From Sphaerospermopsis aphanizomenoides BCCUSP55 (lineage in GTDB: Bacteria; Cyanobacteriota; Cyanobacteriia; Cyanobacteriales; Nostocaceae), in assembly GCF_001586785.1 (NCBI RefSeq), contig NZ_LUFH02000020.1, positions 1 to 63,846 of the forward strand: 63,846 nucleotides of DNA. The letters are read 5' to 3'. Shown here in pieces: positions 17,251 to 26,618 of this stretch; the stretch's first letter is position 1; each line of letters begins with the position of its first letter. The translations under genes and the position numbers were made by a program. The notes beneath the pieces are model-generated. The model was not told the origin of the DNA, ran no database searches, and saw nothing but the letters and a program-made list of their open reading frames with translations.

Positions 17251-17982
17251 AACGATTATTCCTTCTGGGTAAATCAGCTAATTAATCCTTAGAATTTGGA
17301 TGATTTCCATCTCTAAAGACACTCATCTTTATCTTCTGTCTGCTCAACTAGCTGATTCTTCTGTCAAAAGGAAGGTAAGTAGGTAGGCGTTGAAAATTAT
17401 CGTTGTGGTAAAGGCAAAAGGCAAAAGGCAAAAGGCAAGAGGGGAAAGACTTTTAGCGATTTTACATTTTGTTACATACCTTGGTTTTTCCCTACCAACT
17501 TACTTAATATTTTAGTAAGGATTGAGGATCAAGAATACAGGATTGAGAATGAATTAGAGTTTTCTAGTCATTCTTGATCATTGATGAAAAAACTTGCTGA
17601 TGGAGGATTCCTGCTACCAAAAAATATTCTGACTTCTGCACCAGAGGTCTGCGTAGCTTCTCCTGACTCCTGAATTCTTACATATTTGATTGTATTTTTG
17701 TTATTCAAACACAATACTATTTTGGATTTTAGATTTTAGATTTTGGATTCAGAATCCTTTTCTCTGTCTGGAAGCAGTAAATCCATTTGTCGTAATTATT
17801 TTTCCAATTAGTGTAATTGATAATTCGTAATACCATTTTGGATTTTGGATTTTGGATTTTGGATTGGGAATCACCTGCTGTATCAGAGTTTAAGATCATC
17901 TCTATAAAAAAGCGATAAGTAAAAATACGATTACTTACCGCATAATTTTTACTCTATAGGAACAGAGAGTAGCAAATTGTAC
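17251..17982. other. 732-bp repeat-rich gap between the two psaK genes
   Basis: No gene seen. It contains a GGCAAAA heptamer run (17411-17442), two tracts of TTTTGGATTTTAGA/TTTTGGA repeats (17729-17752 and 17838-17863), a candidate MITE (17376-17506), and repeat fragments such as CTCCTGAATTCTTAC (17665). The promoter of the downstream psaK must lie near 17260-17350. Confidence 0.6.
17376..17506. mobile_element. Candidate MITE, TAAGTAGGT family, degenerate
   Basis: The left end TAAGTAGGTAGGC and the right end CCTACCAACTTACTTA are imperfect inverted repeats, and the left end continues as GCGTTGAAAATTATCGTT. A closely related sequence forms the right end of the element at 60822-60952, and another left-end relative lies near 42346. 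The interior carries GGCAAAA tandem repeats. No transposase. Confidence 0.45.
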
Positions 17983-18234
17983 TTATAAACGACCAATATT
18001 AGTCAGTCCCAAAACAATACCAATACCAATTACATGACCAAAAGCCATTGCACCGATAAACCCTGCCACACTAACGGGAAGTAAAGGGAATTGGGGTCCA
18101 ACTTTGGGGGCTTTACTTGCTAAACTCAATAAAAGCACAACAAAACAGCTGGCACTGATAATGATTCCGACTGTAGGACTCCACTCAGGTGTTGCGGGAA
18201 CGGATGCTGCGGCTAGTAAGATAGATGATAACAA
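17983..18234 (-). CDS. psaK: Photosystem I subunit PsaK (second copy), TTG start
   Basis: Second PsaK paralogue, 83 residues, with the same two-helix plan and the C-terminal FIGAMAFGHVIGIGIVLGL. It differs from the other copy in the loop (SKAPKVGPQF). The only usable start is TTG at 18232-18234, supported by AGGAG at 18243-18247 (8-base spacing) and by the absence of an in-frame ATG upstream. A rare start codon on a photosystem gene might lower expression; that is inference. Confidence 0.9.
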   Translation of the reverse strand: MLSSILLAAASVPATPEWSPTVGIIISASCFVVLLLSLASKAPKVGPQFPLLPVSVAGFIGAMAFGHVIGIGIVLGLTNIGRL

Positions 18235-18361
18235 GATGTATTCTCCTAAAATGAAAAAATGAAAGTAAGCCTACAAAATTATAGAATTACGTAGGACAAA
18301 GCAAAAGTTTTTCGGCTAATTTAGTTTAGTTTTGTAATTATTTTTAATTTCTCAAACTTAA

Positions 18362-18997
18362 ATGCGGGTTAAAATTTGCGGCATCACTCAACCACAGCAG
18401 TCTATAGCGATAGCTTCTCTAGGTGCAACAGCACTTGGATTCATTTGTGTACCAACCTCTCCACGCTACGTCACCATAGAGCAAGTTCAGGCAGTAATAG
18501 CACAAATACCCAAAAATATTGATAGAATTGGCGTTTTTGCCAACAGTAGCATTTTACAAATCAATCAAACAGTAATGGCATCTGGATTAACTGGTGTGCA
18601 GTTACACGGAGATGAATCACCAGAATTTTGTTACCAATTGCGTCAGTCTTTACCCGATGTAGAAATTATTAAAGCTTTGCGAGTTCGCAATTTACAACAT
18701 CTAGAAACTACAGCCAATTATATTGATTATGTAGATGCTTTACTACTTGATGCCTATCATCCTCAACAATTAGGAGGTACAGGTCAAACTTTAGACTGGC
18801 AAATGTTACAAGCATTTAGTCCTAGTCGTCCTTGGTTTTTAGCTGGAGGACTCACACCGGATAATATTTTAACAGCTTTAAGTCAAATTCATCCCGATGG
18901 AATTGATTTATCTAGTGGTGTGGAACTTTCACCAGGGGATAAAGATTTGGATAAAGTTGAATTGTTGTTTGCTAGGTTGAAGACTATATTGGTCTGA
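18362..18997 (+). CDS. trpF: Phosphoribosylanthranilate isomerase
   Basis: TIM-barrel enzyme of tryptophan synthesis that isomerises N-(5-phosphoribosyl)anthranilate. It shows the N-terminal [10 protein letters not shown] (catalytic Cys), [20 protein letters not shown], then [20 protein letters not shown] (catalytic Asp) and the phosphate-binding [10 protein letters not shown] and GIDLSSGVE. 211 residues, standard length. Divergent from psaK, with about 127 bp between starts. No other trp gene nearby, as is usual in cyanobacteria with scattered trp genes. Confidence 0.96.
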   Translation: MRVKICGITQPQQSIAIASLGATALGFICVPTSPRYVTIEQVQAVIAQIPKNIDRIGVFANSSILQINQTVMASGLTGVQLHGDESPEFCYQLRQSLPDVEIIKALRVRNLQHLETTANYIDYVDALLLDAYHPQQLGGTGQTLDWQMLQAFSPSRPWFLAGGLTPDNILTALSQIHPDGIDLSSGVELSPGDKDLDKVELLFARLKTILV

Positions 18998-19160
18998 TAG
19001 CGCAGCGTGGCGCAAGCCATATCAGGATATCCAGGATTTAAGGATTTTATGGCAGGTGACAGTGAAGAAAGCCGGGGAGGCAGGGGAAGTTGGGGAAGCA
19101 GGGGGAGAATATTAACTTTTGCCTCTTGCCTTGTGTTCCCTGTTCCCTGTTCCCTGTCTC
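18997..19160. repeat. Composite of dispersed and tandem repeats after trpF
   Basis: A palindromic GATAGCGCAGCGTGGCG copy overlaps the trpF stop region, followed by the CAGGATATCCAGGATTT repeat, GGGGAAG runs and TTCCCTG heptamers to about 19160. The trpF stop codon (18995-18997) abuts the first repeat. Confidence 0.65.
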
Positions 19161-19191
19161 CATGAAAAACTTTCTCAGCAAACCCTAATTA

Positions 19192-19899
19192 CTAAAAGAA
19201 TGCAGCTTGATGACGAATCAAGTTCAAGAATTCTTCACGGGTTTTTTGTTCATCTTGGAACACACCCAGCATTGAACTGGTAACTGTCCAAGAACCCGGT
19301 TTTTGTACACCGCGCATGACCATACACATATGGCTGGCTTCCATGACAACAGCAACACCTTTAGGTTCAAGAATAGTTTGAACTGCTTCAGCAATTTGTC
19401 GAGTTAGCCTTTCTTGGACTTGTAAACGACGAGAATACATTTCCACAATTCGCGCCAACTTACTTAAACCGACAACTTTTTGATTAGGGATATAAGCAAC
19501 GTGCGCTCTACCCATAAATGGCAACATATGATGTTCACAGAGACTAAAGAAATTGATATCTCTAACCAGCACCATCTCGTTATGCCCTTCATCAAAAATG
19601 GCACCATTCACCAGTGCTTCTAAAGATTGATTATAGCCACTAGTGAGAAACTTCATAGCTTCAGCTACACGCTTAGGTGTTTTCAGAAGTCCTTCCCGTT
19701 CTGGATCTTCTCCAACACCGATGAGCATTGTCCGCACAGCTTCCATCATTTGCTCCATGTTTTCCTCGGAAGGAGGTTGCAAATTTGGTTGTCTGCCATC
19801 ATGAGTATTGCGGTCAGGTCTGGTATTTATGGCTTGTGCTAAGTCAGAAATCAGAGGAGATTGTGAGCGATTGGAACCGTTGGAACTGGCGATAGTCAT
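19192..19899 (-). CDS. folE: GTP cyclohydrolase I
   Basis: Converts GTP to dihydroneopterin triphosphate, the first step to folate and pterins. Zinc ligands are visible in [14 protein letters not shown] (Cys and His) and [10 protein letters not shown] (Cys); [18 protein letters not shown] and QERLTRQIA are typical. The start is put at ATG 19899 ([10 protein letters not shown]). The open frame extends to 19980, but the extra 27 residues ([14 protein letters not shown]) are translated tandem repeat sequence and are not expected to be real. 235 residues, normal length. Confidence 0.95.
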   Translation of the reverse strand: MTIASSNGSNRSQSPLISDLAQAINTRPDRNTHDGRQPNLQPPSEENMEQMMEAVRTMLIGVGEDPEREGLLKTPKRVAEAMKFLTSGYNQSLEALVNGAIFDEGHNEMVLVRDINFFSLCEHHMLPFMGRAHVAYIPNQKVVGLSKLARIVEMYSRRLQVQERLTRQIAEAVQTILEPKGVAVVMEASHMCMVMRGVQKPGSWTVTSSMLGVFQDEQKTREEFLNLIRHQAAFF

Positions 19900-20050
19900 G
19901 GTATGAGTCTTGGTAATTAGTAATTGGTAATTGGCAATTGATAATTGGTGAGTCAGCGCGGTCTTGGGGGTTTTTCCCATCTAGGCGCTTCGCCTTCCCG
20001 AAGGGCAATTGGTAATTGGTCATGAAAACAATCAATGACTCAATTACTAA

Positions 20051-20776
20051 TTAGAGAATGCCAGCATTAGACATCAGGGTTAATTCTTCAATCACTGCTT
20101 GCTGTGGTAACAAGGCTGTGTACAGAATTGTCTGAGCCACAATTTCTGGAGTTAACATTTTGGAACGGTCAAAGTTAACATGAACTGTTTCGGTGTCCCA
20201 AATTTCTGTATTGACAGAACCTGGACATATTGAAATAACACGAATACCGTGGCTTTTTTCTTCAAGTGCTAGGGTTTGAGAAAGTGCTAATAAACCAGCT
20301 TTGCTAACACAGTATGCCCCCCAACCAGCAAAAGCTTGTTTAGCAGCAATGGAGGCCACGTTGATAATTGTGCCACTGCCTCGTTGCCGCATCATTGGCA
20401 AAATTCCCATCATGCACTGAAAGACACTGGTGAGATTTAAATCCATTACCTGTTGCCAGTCTGCTAAAGGAGTTTCGCTTAAGTTGGCTGTGTATCCCAT
20501 ACCAGCATTGTTGACCAGAATATCTATAGCGCCGAATTCATGAGCGATCGCTTGGATTTTGGCTTGTACTTGGGACAAATCAGCTAGGTCTACAAAAAAG
20601 GCTTGTGCTTCCACTCCTGTTTCTTTTGCTGTTGCTGCTACTGCTTCCAACTTATCCTCAGAACGGCTAACCAAGGCGACATCTATTCCCGCCTTGGCAA
20701 AGGCCAAAGCCGTTGCTTTCCCAATTCCGCTGCTCGCACCAGTAATTAAGGCGCGTTGTTTCTGCTCAAAACTCAT
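20051..20776 (-). CDS. Short-chain dehydrogenase/reductase
   Basis: Classical SDR with the cofactor motif TGASSGIGKA (residues 12-21), the NNAGMG stretch, the active-site Ser in NVASIAAK and YCVSKAG (Tyr-x3-Lys). It starts MSFEQKQRALITGASS and has 241 residues, the standard length. The cofactor could be NADP (SRSE after the second strand). Substrate unknown; 3-oxoacyl-ACP reductase-like activity is possible, and it lies close to accA, but it lacks features that would name it FabG. Confidence 0.85.
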   Translation of the reverse strand: MSFEQKQRALITGASSGIGKATALAFAKAGIDVALVSRSEDKLEAVAATAKETGVEAQAFFVDLADLSQVQAKIQAIAHEFGAIDILVNNAGMGYTANLSETPLADWQQVMDLNLTSVFQCMMGILPMMRQRGSGTIINVASIAAKQAFAGWGAYCVSKAGLLALSQTLALEEKSHGIRVISICPGSVNTEIWDTETVHVNFDRSKMLTPEIVAQTILYTALLPQQAVIEELTLMSNAGIL

Positions 20777-20848
20777 GGTGTCTCCAAATTTTTTTTGCAG
20801 TGCTGTGATTCAGTAGCTACCCATAAATTAAATAAATCTAAAAATCAG

Positions 20849-20876
20849 TTGCAATTTTTATGACAATTGCTATAAT
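20849..20876 (+). promoter_or_regulatory. Promoter-like TTGCAA-N16-TATAAT
   Basis: TTGCAA (20849-20854), 16-bp spacer, perfect TATAAT (20871-20876) on the plus strand, predicting a start near 20883. No plus-strand protein gene lies downstream; accA and the SDR are both on the minus strand. Confidence 0.45.
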
Positions 20877-20882
20877 GCGTTG

Positions 20883-21105
20883 TCATTACGGGTATATTGC
20901 CTGTCATTAGAGCCACCAGTCAGGACGAAAGAGATCGACCGGAAAATTCAGGTTCTCAATTCCAGGCTAATTACTGAAAATCGTGCAAATGACCCAGTGT
21001 AATTGGGTTATTCTGCTGAACACAAAAACACAAATGCCTAGGGCTGATCAGAATTGTTAAAAATCTTTAAGCAGCCCTAGGCAATTATAGCACTGCTGTA
21101 GTGCT
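20883..21105 (+). ncRNA. Candidate orphan small RNA between the SDR and accA
   Basis: About 220 nt downstream of a strong plus-strand promoter, with no ORF. Contains several hairpins: ACCCA-TGGGT (about 20994-21009), a 12-bp perfect stem TGCCTAGGGCTG/CAGCCCTAGGCA (21035-21046 with 21072-21083, 25-base loop) and AGCACT-AGTGCT (21089-21105). No T-run follows on this strand. On the minus strand the 12-bp stem is followed by TTTGTGTTTTTGTG, so it may instead end the accA transcript. Both uses are possible. Confidence 0.35.
21035..21083 (-). terminator. 12-bp perfect stem, possible accA terminator
   Basis: Inverted arms 21035-21046 and 21072-21083, no mismatch, 25-base loop. In the minus direction, that of accA, it is followed by a T-rich stretch. 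The long loop is atypical for an intrinsic terminator, hence modest confidence. Confidence 0.4.
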
Positions 21106-21175
21106 AATCAGTTATGTGATTCGATTTTGGATTTTAGATTTTAGATTTTGTATGCTCCCGTACTCAGCACTCAGT

Positions 21176-22156
21176 TTAGTGAGCAAGTTCGGTAAAGACA
21201 CCAATTTTGCGGAATTTCTCATAGCGTAGTTGGCGGCGTTCAGTGGGGGTTAAGCGGTTGAGTTCGTCCAAGTTTTCTAAAAGTGCTTGTTTGAGATTTG
21301 TAGCCGCTGTTAAGGGGTCGGAATGAGCGCCACCGATGGGTTCAGGTAAAATTTGGTCAATAATTCCCAGGTTTTTGAGGTCGTGGGAAATAATTTTTAA
21401 TGCTACGGCTGCTTGGGGGGCTTTAGCAGCATCTTTCCACAAAATAGCAGCACAGGCTTCTGGGGTAGCCACGGTGTAAACAGAGTGTTCAAACATGAGC
21501 AGGCGATCGCCCACGCCAATACCTAATGCACCACCTGAACCACCTTCACCGATGACTGTGCAAATAATTGGCACATCAAAGCAAAACATTTGCCGTAAAT
21601 TATAGGCGATCGCTTCACCTTGTCCTTGATGTTCAGCTTCTATACCCGCCCACGCGCCCGGAGTGTCGATAAATGTGACAATGGGCATATTAAACTTGTT
21701 GGCGTGTTCCATTAACCGTAGGGCTTTGCGATAGCCACCAGGAGCAGCCATACCGAAATTGCGGACGACATTATCTTTGGTATCTCGGCCTTTTTGATGC
21801 CCCAACATGACCACAGGTTGTCCACCCAAACGACCGACACCACCAACTAAAGCTGGATCATCACCACCACAGCGATCGCCATGTAACTCCATCCATTCAT
21901 CACTAATGGCTTGAATGTAATCGAGAGTGCTGGGGCGGCGCGGATGTCGAGCTACCTGCAATCTTTGAGATGGTGTCAAACTACTGAAAATTTCTTCCCG
22001 CAATTGCATAGCCCGTGTTTCCAGTTGGCGAATTTGACCAGAAACATCCACGCCATTTTCATCTGCCAGTTGACGAATTTGGTCAATTCTGGTAGCCAGT
22101 TCTGCTAACGGCTTTTCAAAATCCAACAGTAGGGGTTTTCGCTGAGTAGTTGCCAT
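21176..22156 (-). CDS. accA: Acetyl-CoA carboxylase carboxyltransferase subunit alpha
   Basis: Transfers the carboxyl group from biotin to acetyl-CoA, together with AccD, at the first step of fatty acid synthesis. Family stretches: [47 protein letters not shown] and [17 protein letters not shown]. Start placed at ATG 22156 ([14 protein letters not shown]), giving the normal 326 residues. The frame stays open to 22381, but the additional residues are translated palindromic and tandem repeats ([12 protein letters not shown]). Next to aar and ado, the alkane-forming genes. Confidence 0.96.
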   Translation of the reverse strand: MATTQRKPLLLDFEKPLAELATRIDQIRQLADENGVDVSGQIRQLETRAMQLREEIFSSLTPSQRLQVARHPRRPSTLDYIQAISDEWMELHGDRCGGDDPALVGGVGRLGGQPVVMLGHQKGRDTKDNVVRNFGMAAPGGYRKALRLMEHANKFNMPIVTFIDTPGAWAGIEAEHQGQGEAIAYNLRQMFCFDVPIICTVIGEGGSGGALGIGVGDRLLMFEHSVYTVATPEACAAILWKDAAKAPQAAVALKIISHDLKNLGIIDQILPEPIGGAHSDPLTAATNLKQALLENLDELNRLTPTERRQLRYEKFRKIGVFTELAH

Positions 22157-22159
22157 AGT

Positions 22160-22345
22160 TAGGGAATAGGGAATAGGGAATAGGGAATAGGGTGAGAAGA
22201 CAGGGAGCAGGGAGCAGGGGAGATGGGGAGATGGGGAGATGGGGAGATGGGGAGATGGGGAGAAGTAAGATATCATGTTCTTCCTTCTGATAGCGCAGCG
22301 TGGTGAAAGCCATACTCCTGATAGCGAAGCGTGGCGTTTAGCCCT
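22160..22345. repeat. Tandem repeat tracts plus two palindromic repeats upstream of accA
   Basis: AGGGAAT heptamers (22160-22190), GGGGAGAT octamers (about 22210-22262), then two palindromic copies (GATAGCGCAGCGTGGTG and GATAGCGAAGCGTGGCG, about 22287-22340). The near-identical order in inverted form occurs at 23586-23750, so aar is framed by related repeats. Confidence 0.75.
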
Positions 22346-22448
22346 ACCGAGTTGTTGACTCGTCTTCTTGTCACCACTCATGACTCATCGCTCGTTACTT
22401 GTCTGTCCCCTACACCTTACACCCCACACCCTACACCCTTTTCTTGGA

Positions 22449-23468
22449 CTAAACTAATAATGGTTTAAATCCATGCTTGACGGAAACTTGGCCAATATGC
22501 TCCATTTTGTCTACGGTAATCTGATTGCGTCCCCAAGAAAAGTTTGTGTATAACTTCTCAAATTCCAGCAGCATTGATTCGGCGAAACAAGCAAATAATT
22601 GGCGGGCTGGAACTTCCATATTGACAATTTTCATGATTTTCCAGTCAATATCCAGGGAATGCTCCACTATCCCACCATTCAATACATACACTCCCGGATG
22701 CTGAATTTTTGTCCCTAGGTTTTTAGGATAGCCGCCATCAATCAGCAAACAGGGCTGCTTTAACGCTGTCGGGTCAATTTCTACGCCTTTTGGCATACTG
22801 GCCACCCAAACTACAATATCTGCTTGGGGTAGTGCTTCCTGTAGACCCATGATTTTACCACGTCCCAGTTCTGCTTGTAGTGCTTGCAGACGTTCTTGGT
22901 TACGGGCTATCAGCAGTAGTTCTTGGACATCTGTTTTTTTATCTAGCCAGCGTGTAACTGCACTACCAATATCGCCCGTTGCCCCACACACAGCTACAGT
23001 TGCTTTTGAGAGTTCTATTCCTAGTTGTTTGGAGGCTTCTTCCACTTGCCGACAGATAATGTACGCAGTGTGGGTATTTCCTGTGGTGAACCGTTCAAAT
23101 TCTAATGTGACGTTTCGGACTTGCTTAAATTGCTCTAAATTAAAGTTCTCAAAAATAATTGAGGAAAAACCGCCTAAAGCCGTAATATCAATACCATGCT
23201 TTTGAGCATGAGCCATAGCGTTCAGTATTTTGCGTGTTGCCGCCTTAATCCGCCGATTCGCCAGCATTTCCGGCAAAAAGCAAGATTCTACATACTTTCC
23301 TTCAATCTTTTGACCAGTGATGCTGGTCACGGTGATGTGATCAACAATTTGCGGCGGGGCGCTACACCAAAAATCTAGCCCTTGGTCGGCATATTCTGGA
23401 TATCCCAATTCTTGAGCTACGGATTGAGCGTGTTCTAAACTTGTCAGATGTCCAATTAGACCAAACAT
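22449..23468 (-). CDS. aar: Long-chain acyl-ACP reductase
   Basis: Reduces fatty acyl-ACP to fatty aldehyde with NADPH, the first step of cyanobacterial alkane synthesis. Shows [15 protein letters not shown] at the start, the catalytic Cys region [17 protein letters not shown], the Rossmann motif [14 protein letters not shown] and the strongly conserved [12 protein letters not shown] and [12 protein letters not shown]. 339 residues, normal length. The partner ado lies 287 bp upstream on the same strand, separated by repeats, in the usual gene order. Confidence 0.96.
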   Translation of the reverse strand: MFGLIGHLTSLEHAQSVAQELGYPEYADQGLDFWCSAPPQIVDHITVTSITGQKIEGKYVESCFLPEMLANRRIKAATRKILNAMAHAQKHGIDITALGGFSSIIFENFNLEQFKQVRNVTLEFERFTTGNTHTAYIICRQVEEASKQLGIELSKATVAVCGATGDIGSAVTRWLDKKTDVQELLLIARNQERLQALQAELGRGKIMGLQEALPQADIVVWVASMPKGVEIDPTALKQPCLLIDGGYPKNLGTKIQHPGVYVLNGGIVEHSLDIDWKIMKIVNMEVPARQLFACFAESMLLEFEKLYTNFSWGRNQITVDKMEHIGQVSVKHGFKPLLV

Positions 23469-23585
23469 TATTGATATATTAGGCGTGTGCTATGAAAAGC
23501 GGTGAATCAGAAATAATCTCTAATTCTTAAAAATACTACATCCAAGTATCAAAATAATTCGTAATTCTTGAAAGGAGGTCAGGAG

Positions 23586-23752
23586 TATGGCTATAGCTTG
23601 CGTGAGGACGTAGGAGTCATACGCTACGCTCCGCTATCAGGAGTATGGCTAACGCCACGCTCCGCTATCAGGAGTATGGCTTTCACCACGCTGCGCTATC
23701 AGAAGGAAGACTATGATATCTTACTTCTCCCCATCTCCCCATCTCCCCTGCT
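23586..23752. repeat. Cluster of palindromic repeats between ado and aar
   Basis: At least three copies of a GGAGTATGGCT...CGCTATCAG unit (GGCTAACGCCACGCTCCGC and GGCTTTCACCACGCTGCGC variants) are followed by ATCTCCCC octamers. They lie between two genes of the same pathway and could affect read-through from ado to aar. Confidence 0.75.
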
Positions 23753-23754
23753 CT

Positions 23755-24450
23755 TTAAACTGCTGCTAGTCCGTAGGCAGAAAGACGCATAATGTCACGA
23801 GTGGTAAAGCCAATGTTACTTAATGCTTCACCGTATTGAATCATAAAGTCTTCTACTAAAGCGTCTTTTTCCATTGCTAATATTTTGGCATCTTCTTCTA
23901 CTTGGTTGAGCATTTTCCAGACAATGGGCAGATTTTGGCGATTTGCTGCTTCTAGTTCGGCTTTGGATTCTGCAAAGTGTTTTTGAAGCCAAGCTTCACC
24001 AAAGTTAAGATGGCTGTATTCTTCTTTAACTACGCCTTCTGTAATTTTGCGGGCAAAATCATCAGCTACGGGAATGTAGATGTTATAGGCAGCGATCGCA
24101 AAACATTCGATGATCAAAGCCTGAATCAGTAGGCAGGTAGCAATTTTGCCTTCTTTGGCTGCGGTTTGGAAGTTTTGATGCAGTCCAGAGAAAAACTCCT
24201 TAGCAAATTGCATATCTGGGGTAACTTGCAAATTGCGTCCACAAGCTTCAAATCCTTTCTTGTGACGACTTTCCATCTTCGATAGCCGTATCAGTTCCTC
24301 TTTGCTGTCTGGCAACAGTTCACCCAGTGTTATGTAATTTTCATGAGCTTCTTGTTCGCCTTCAATCACAATTGCATTAATCCGGCTATAAGCGTCTTTG
24401 TATTTTTCACTTTGGAAATCAATTTTTTCTTGTTCAACAAGCTGCTGCAT
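23755..24450 (-). CDS. ado: Aldehyde-deformylating oxygenase
   Basis: Ferritin-like di-iron enzyme that converts fatty aldehydes to alkanes and formate. Ligand regions are visible: [11 protein letters not shown] (first Glu), [14 protein letters not shown] (Glu and His pair), [15 protein letters not shown] and [13 protein letters not shown]. 231 residues, the family length. Followed by aar on the same strand. The two form the two-step pathway from acyl-ACP to alkanes found in most cyanobacteria; the products sit in thylakoid and plasma membranes. Confidence 0.97.
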   Translation of the reverse strand: MQQLVEQEKIDFQSEKYKDAYSRINAIVIEGEQEAHENYITLGELLPDSKEELIRLSKMESRHKKGFEACGRNLQVTPDMQFAKEFFSGLHQNFQTAAKEGKIATCLLIQALIIECFAIAAYNIYIPVADDFARKITEGVVKEEYSHLNFGEAWLQKHFAESKAELEAANRQNLPIVWKMLNQVEEDAKILAMEKDALVEDFMIQYGEALSNIGFTTRDIMRLSAYGLAAV

Positions 24451-24628
24451 GGTATGTTTACTCCGTAACCCTGAATTATTTGATACTGAAATTTTAATTA
24501 CCCATTCAATCTAGGGTAATGATCACTGTGATTTAATTTAACTTAACAAGAAATTATGGTGATTAGATTAGTTTTTACTAGAGGTGATGCTCTAATACTA
24601 AAAAATGACTGTTTTGGAGGCATAACCG

Positions 24629-25456
24629 ATGTCCAAGCCAAATTGGAATCTGAAAAACACAAATTTTTGGAGCCTGGTACTGTTACTGCTAGGAGCATTT
24701 ATTGTTTTACTGCCTTTGATAGTGGTCTTTCTCACCTCCTTGACACCTGTGGGTACAACTCCAGGAGTTTTGGGAAAAAATAACTGGACTTTGGCCAATT
24801 ACCGCGAAGCTTGGGAACGGGGGAAGTTTTTACTGGCTTTTGCTAATTCTACCTTGGTAGCGATCGCAGTTACAGTTTTTCAAATTATCACATCTGCTCT
24901 GGCTGGTTACGCCCTCGCTAGGCTGAAATTTCGCGGTAGACAAGCAATATTGCTGGTTGTGTTGGCAACTTTGGTGATTCCGTTTCAGCTATTGGTGATT
25001 CCCATCTTTTTGGTACTGAAGTGGGGACATCTGATTAATACCTATTGGGCTTTGATTTTACCCACAGCGGTCAATGGCTTTGGCATTTTTTTGTTACGTC
25101 AATATTTCCAGACAATTCCCGTAGAATTGGAAGAAGCTGCTGCCATTGATGGAGCGAACAGATTACAAATTTTATGGCAGATTATGTTACCTTTAGCACG
25201 TCCGGCTTTGGTAACGCTATTTTTGTTCACCTTTATCGGTGAATGGAATGATTTATTCAAACCATTGGTATTTACCACTAGACCAGAATTAAGAACTGTA
25301 CAGTTGGCTTTAGCAGGGTTTCAGGAACAATTTACGAATAATTGGCCGTTAATGATGGCAGCGGTAACAATTACTACTGTACCTGTAATGGTGTTATTTC
25401 TAATTGGTCAAAAGCAGTTTATTCGCGGTATTGCGGCAACGGGGATTAAGAATTAG
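24629..25456 (+). CDS. ABC transporter permease, carbohydrate type (MalG-like)
   Basis: Inner-membrane subunit of an ABC importer for sugars or glycerol-type solutes. Six hydrophobic segments and the cytoplasmic EAA loop EEAAAIDGAN are visible, and residues 80-95 (ITSALAGYALARLKFRG) are the typical second-helix region of the MalG/UgpE group. 275 residues. GGAGG sits 9 bases before the ATG. No ATPase, partner permease or binding protein lies nearby, so the rest of the transporter must be elsewhere, as is common in cyanobacteria. Confidence 0.9.
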   Translation: MSKPNWNLKNTNFWSLVLLLLGAFIVLLPLIVVFLTSLTPVGTTPGVLGKNNWTLANYREAWERGKFLLAFANSTLVAIAVTVFQIITSALAGYALARLKFRGRQAILLVVLATLVIPFQLLVIPIFLVLKWGHLINTYWALILPTAVNGFGIFLLRQYFQTIPVELEEAAAIDGANRLQILWQIMLPLARPALVTLFLFTFIGEWNDLFKPLVFTTRPELRTVQLALAGFQEQFTNNWPLMMAAVTITTVPVMVLFLIGQKQFIRGIAATGIKN

Positions 25457-25712
25457 TCAGAATCAGGATATCCAGGATTTTTGGATATACAGGATGTAGA
25501 TTTCTGTTTTTTTCGTGTCAAGTCTTGACAAGACGCAAAAAGCAAATTACACTAATGTTATGAGTAGAAATCTGTCCGCGCATATATAGTAAAAATTTTA
25601 ACTCTCAGCATCATTATTTTTCCTAAATCAAAAAGTCGTTAAATCCTCTAAATTGATTACTTAATTTTATCCTGTTAATCCTTAAATCCTGAACATCCTG
25701 ATTCAGACAAAT
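25457..25712. repeat. Pair of oppositely oriented dispersed repeats
   Basis: CAGGATATCCAGGATTTTTGG (from 25462) and, inverted, TTATCCTGTTAATCC...AACATCCTGATTCAG (25671-25707) belong to the same family as the 30-bp inverted repeat at 4673/5407, but these copies have diverged. The repeat ends about 6 bp before the Uma2 ATG. Confidence 0.6.
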
Positions 25713-26477
25713 ATGTATCAAACTGACCCACCTCGTCCTGCTAAGGAATTCCTACCCACAATGTATGATCTTCCTAGTGAAAACCCAGAGGAAACAGGTT
25801 TGCCAGACGAATTTCATATTTTACAACCTCAGTTACTACGGGAAACTTTTTGTCCTCCTAACTTCCCGGAAAATCAAATATTTATCGCCACAGACTTAAA
25901 TCTTTATTATGATGTCCATCATCCGTTATGGTATAAACGCCCTGACTGGTTTGCTGTTGTTGGTGTATCAAGATTGTATGAACAACAAGAATTGCGTCTG
26001 AGTTATGTGATTTGGCAAGAAGGTGTTAATCCTTTTGTGGTGGTAGAATTTATTTCGCCCGGAACAGAAAAAGAAGATTTGGGTAAAACCTTACGTGACG
26101 CTAACCAACCTCCAACTAAATGGGAAGTATACGAAAGAGTTTTAAGAGTACCTTATTATATAATTTTTGACCGTTATACTTACCAGTTAAGAGCATTTCA
26201 ATTACAAGGAAGTAGTTATTCTGAATTAGAAATAAATCAATTTCGTGTGTGGTTAAATGACATTCAACTAGGTTTAGGATTGTGGAACGGTTTCTATCAA
26301 GGAATTGAAAGGCAATGGTTACGTTGGTATGATGCTTTAGGTAATTGGGTACTGACACCAGAAGAACGGGAAAGAAAACAAAAGGAACGAGAAAGACAAC
26401 GCGCAGAAAGATTAGCAGAACAATTACGCACTCTTGGTATTGAACCTGATGTTAGGGATGATGAAGAGGGATACTGA
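25713..26477 (+). CDS. Uma2 family (DUF820) protein, 254 aa
   Basis: PD-(D/E)XK nuclease-like protein of the family expanded in cyanobacteria. Recognised by the YYDVHHPLWYKRPDWFAVVGV segment (Asp of the core), VVVEFISPGTEKED, the YYIIFDRYTYQLRAFQ strand pair and the C-terminal GLGLWNGFY... with a Lys/Arg/Glu-rich coiled tail (ERERKQKERERQRAERLAEQL). Function of the family is not established; many copies per genome and PD-(D/E)XK residues suggest a nuclease. A fragment of a near-identical tail occurs at 32205-32270. Confidence 0.9.
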   Translation: MYQTDPPRPAKEFLPTMYDLPSENPEETGLPDEFHILQPQLLRETFCPPNFPENQIFIATDLNLYYDVHHPLWYKRPDWFAVVGVSRLYEQQELRLSYVIWQEGVNPFVVVEFISPGTEKEDLGKTLRDANQPPTKWEVYERVLRVPYYIIFDRYTYQLRAFQLQGSSYSELEINQFRVWLNDIQLGLGLWNGFYQGIERQWLRWYDALGNWVLTPEERERKQKERERQRAERLAEQLRTLGIEPDVRDDEEGY

Positions 26478-26618
26478 CATAAATGTGATTTAACTCAACT
26501 TAGAAATTCTTAGTCTTATTGTTACAAAAATAGTAACGGTGGCTTGGTTTTGGTATATATCCTGCATAATCATTTAAATACAGTGCGATCGCTACCTTAA
26601 ACCATCCCCTGTTCACAA

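Noticed and set aside
19900-19980. N-terminal extension of FolE
   Set aside because: It is encoded by AATTGGTAATTGG-type repeats, and family similarity begins only after ATG 19899.
20930-20985. tRNA-like GGTTCTCAATTCC stretch
   Set aside because: No acceptor stem or anticodon arm can be built around it, so it is not a tRNA.
21176-22381. Long N-terminal extension of AccA
   Set aside because: The extra 75 residues are translated palindromic and tandem repeats; starting at 22156 gives the family length and start sequence.
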